A stretch of DNA of 41,414 bases from an uncultured Oscillospiraceae bacterium (GTDB lineage: Bacteria; Bacillota; Clostridia; Oscillospirales; Oscillospiraceae): positions 1 through 41,414 of the forward strand of contig CAJFQQ010000025.1 of assembly GCA_904419145.1 (NCBI GenBank). Direction: 5' to 3'. Position 1 is the stretch's first letter. Each line of letters starts with the position of its first letter. This document shows positions 39,459 through 41,414 of the stretch, piece by piece. The notes beneath the pieces are model-generated. The model was not told the origin of the DNA. It saw only the letters and a program-made list of their open reading frames with translations, and searched no databases. The translations under genes and the position numbers were made by a program.

Positions 39459-40319
39459 TCAATGGTATACGGGGTCCTGCTGTCTGGCAAGATCCCCGAG
39501 CAGCACAGCCAAGGCACCGGTAACGTGCCCCACGCCAAGATTGAAGCGCAGCTGCCCGGAAAATTCCTTCAACAGGTCCGCGGCGGCGCTGAGCTGTTGA
39601 CGGCTCAAATGGGGGCAGAAATTTCTGCCGCCGCATCCGGAAGCAGCCAGCAGGGACTGTGCCGTCAGTTCCCAGGCGTGTTCCAGGAGTTCTTGCAGCT
39701 CCTCACGCTTGACTTTCCCGGTCTCCAGGGCGGTAAAGAACGCAGCCAGTCCCATGGTATCCCGGCGGTCCAGCAGGGCGCACAGCGCCTCCGCCTGTCC
39801 GCCATCCGCGGAGGAAAGCGCCTCGCTCTCGTCCCCCAGGTTCCACTCCACGCACCGGGAGCGCAGCGTCTGCAGCAGCACGGCGCTGTTGGAGGCGCAG
39901 AAAAGGAAGGCGGCGTGAGGCGGCCCCTCCTCCACCACCTTCAGCAGAACATTCTGCGCTTTGGCGTCCAGCAGGGCACAGTCGGGGAAAATATACACCT
40001 TCCGCAGGCCCTCGTTGGGGAGGATATAGGCGTCGGACCGGACCTGCCGCAGCACGTCCACGGAGATCATCTTGTGCTCCAGGTCCTCCACCACCATCAC
40101 GTCCGGATGGATGCCTGAGAGGACCTTGCGGCAGGGGGGGCACGTTCCGCAGGGGGGATGGTCTCCCGTGCACTCCATGGCCGCGGCCAGATAGCGGGCG
40201 GCCGCCGGCAGATCCCTGTGGCCGGTCAGAATGATGGCGTGGCTCAGCTGGTGGCGCTCTGCCAGCAGGCGGACCCGCGCGGCCAGCCGCTCCTCCATAT
40301 GGGTTGTCAGCAGTTCCAT
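39459..40319 (-). CDS. holB: DNA polymerase III subunit delta-prime
   Basis: Clamp-loader subunit of 286 residues. The zinc module CTGDHPPCGTCPPC (four Cys) near residues 50-64 and the AAA+ segments QVRSDAYILPNEGLRKVYI and NVLLKVVEEGPPHAAF with LQTLRSRC are clear. The Walker A is degenerate (LTGHRDLPAAA), as expected for delta-prime, which does not hydrolyse ATP. GGGAGG precedes the ATG. The stop is 24 bp before ricT, so they form an operon. Confidence 0.93.
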   Translation of the reverse strand: MELLTTHMEERLAARVRLLAERHQLSHAIILTGHRDLPAAARYLAAAMECTGDHPPCGTCPPCRKVLSGIHPDVMVVEDLEHKMISVDVLRQVRSDAYILPNEGLRKVYIFPDCALLDAKAQNVLLKVVEEGPPHAAFLFCASNSAVLLQTLRSRCVEWNLGDESEALSSADGGQAEALCALLDRRDTMGLAAFFTALETGKVKREELQELLEHAWELTAQSLLAASGCGGRNFCPHLSRQQLSAAADLLKEFSGQLRFNLGVGHVTGALAVLLGDLARQQDPVYH

Positions 40320-40373
40320 CCTGTGCCTCCCGCGCTTGCTGCAAGTGTCTTTTGCTGGTGCAAAATCACATCT

Positions 40374-40403
40374 ATTTTACCACACTTTTTCACAAAAAAG
40401 CAA
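40374..40403 (-). promoter_or_regulatory. Promoter of holB-ricT
   Basis: On the minus strand TTGCTT (40403-40398), 18-bp spacer, TAAAAT (40379-40374), about 55 nt before holB. Confidence 0.55.
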
Positions 40404-40494
40404 CACAAGAGTATATGTGAATAATTTAACGCTGGTTTTTGGCGATTTTTCCTGTTTTGCACAAAAAAATGAATGAAATTTTACACTGGAACGC

Positions 40495-40523
40495 TTGCAA
40501 AACCCGGCAAACTTTTTTATAAT
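40495..40523 (+). promoter_or_regulatory. Promoter of ppdK
   Basis: TTGCAA (40495-40500), 17-bp spacer, TATAAT (40518-40523). Confidence 0.85.
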
Positions 40524-40574
40524 ATAAGCCTCTGAGTGTCTTAATGAAAGAAAATGTTTACAGGAGGATAAATC

Positions 40575-41414
40575 GTGAGCAAAAAGTTTGTCTATCTCTT
40601 TTCCGAGGGCAATGGCAAAATGCGGGAACTGCTGGGCGGCAAGGGTGCCAACCTGGCAGAGATGACCAACCTGGGCATGCCTGTCCCCCAGGGCTTCACC
40701 ATCACCACCGAGGCCTGCACCCAGTACTATGAGGATGGCCGTCAGATCAACGAGGAGATCCAGGACCAGATCATGGAGTACATGGGCAAGCTGGAGGATA
40801 TCACCGGCAAGAAGTTCGGTGATAAGAACAATCCCCTGCTGGTATCCGTCCGCTCCGGCGCCCGGGCCTCCATGCCCGGCATGATGGACACCATTTTGAA
40901 CCTGGGCATGAACGATGTGGTGGTGGAATCTGTGGCCAAGAAGACCAAGAATCCCCGCTTCGCCTGGGACTCCTACCGCCGCTTTATCCAGATGTACTCC
41001 GACGTGGTCATGGAAGTGAGCAAGAAGCACTTCGAGGAAATGATCGACGAGATGAAGAAGGAGCGCGGCGTCACCCAGGACACCGAGCTCACCGCCAAGG
41101 ATCTGAAGGAGCTGGCGGAGAAATTCAAGGCCGAGTACAAGGAGAAGATCGGTGAGGAATTCCCCCAGGATGCCCGTGAGCAGCTCATGGGCGCTGTCCG
41201 CGCGGTGTTCCGCTCCTGGGACAACCCCCGCGCCATTTATTACCGCCGCATGAACGACATCCCCTCCTCCTGGGGTACCGCCGTCAACGTGCAGATGATG
41301 GTGTTCGGCAACATGGGCGACACCTCCGGCACCGGCGTGGCCTTCACCCGCAACCCCGCCACCGGCGAGAAGAAGCTCTTCGGCGAGTTCCTGATGAACG
41401 CCCAGGGCGAGGAC
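40575..41414 (+). CDS. ppdK: Pyruvate, phosphate dikinase (5-prime part)
   Basis: Partial: 280 residues run off the right end of the window; the full protein is about 880. PPDK interconverts pyruvate, ATP and phosphate with PEP, AMP and PPi, and is typical of anaerobes using PPi-linked glycolysis. The start is GTG after AGGAGG. Sequence includes [53 protein letters not shown] and [15 protein letters not shown], all in the nucleotide-binding domain. Phosphohistidine and PEP-binding domains lie outside the window. Confidence 0.95.
   Translation, partial: MSKKFVYLFSEGNGKMRELLGGKGANLAEMTNLGMPVPQGFTITTEACTQYYEDGRQINEEIQDQIMEYMGKLEDITGKKFGDKNNPLLVSVRSGARASMPGMMDTILNLGMNDVVVESVAKKTKNPRFAWDSYRRFIQMYSDVVMEVSKKHFEEMIDEMKKERGVTQDTELTAKDLKELAEKFKAEYKEKIGEEFPQDAREQLMGAVRAVFRSWDNPRAIYYRRMNDIPSSWGTAVNVQMMVFGNMGDTSGTGVAFTRNPATGEKKLFGEFLMNAQGED

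Noticed and set aside
1-41414. CRISPR arrays, insertion sequences, toxin-antitoxin or defence operons
   Set aside because: I looked for evenly spaced direct repeats, transposase motifs and typical defence domains and saw none. The XRE genes lack recognisable toxin partners.

Overview
The window reads as chromosome of a GC-rich, probably endospore-forming anaerobic member of the Clostridia. An Oscillospiraceae-type gut bacterium (Flavonifractor, Oscillibacter or Lawsonibacter-like) is my best guess, inferred from gene content, AGGAGG ribosome sites, perfect sigma-A promoters, a compact SpoIIE, an S-box riboswitch, oxygen-sensitive enzymes (CyuA, radical SAM) and pyruvate phosphate dikinase. 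No integrase, transposase, CRISPR array or rRNA was found.

Left part (1-5,350). A promoter drives the membrane subunits (beta, then a 51-residue gamma-like protein) of a sodium-pumping decarboxylase, followed by a sodium:solute symporter. These converge on nrnA and rbfA. An XRE repressor gene lies just upstream of rbfA, and its divergent intergenic region carries a perfect 17-bp inverted repeat facing a 62-residue unknown gene. Together with a hairpin-rich non-coding stretch (5,350-5,970), this insert separates rbfA-nrnA from the rest of the translation operon rimP-nusA-rnpM(ylxR)-ylxQ-infB (5,970-10,787, minus strand). A small promoter-terminator leader precedes rimP.

Middle (11,000-19,150, plus strand). 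This part holds an NhaC-type antiporter, an XRE/membrane-protein pair, dCMP deaminase, cysteine desulfidase CyuA, dusB overlapping an ECF sigma/anti-sigma pair, and the rpsF-ssb-rpsR operon.

Right-middle (19,250-31,500, minus strand). Here lie two small proteins, spoIIE, tatD preceded by a frameshifted DUF4177 gene, a lipoprotein, metG, a FAD synthetase lacking its kinase domain next to truB, a radical SAM/metallo-beta-lactamase-fold pair, mutY and an unknown protein. A SAM-I riboswitch then controls metK and a DUF3267 membrane protein on the plus strand, followed by a YitT-family protein.

The most unusual part is 34,761-37,906. tRNA-Thr and tRNA-Tyr are flanked on one side by three overlapping small minus-strand genes (zinc ribbon, helical protein, sigma region-4-like protein). 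On the other side is an XRE/S24 repressor whose control region has three AACAAG-N3-CTTGTT-type operators at exact 31-bp spacing. Two divergent near-consensus promoters sit in this array, one driving the repressor and one pointing toward the tRNAs with no open reading frame behind it. Small holin-like and zinc-ribbon membrane proteins follow. The layout resembles a lysogeny-type switch without a recognisable prophage. The window closes with ricT, holB and the 5-prime end of ppdK.
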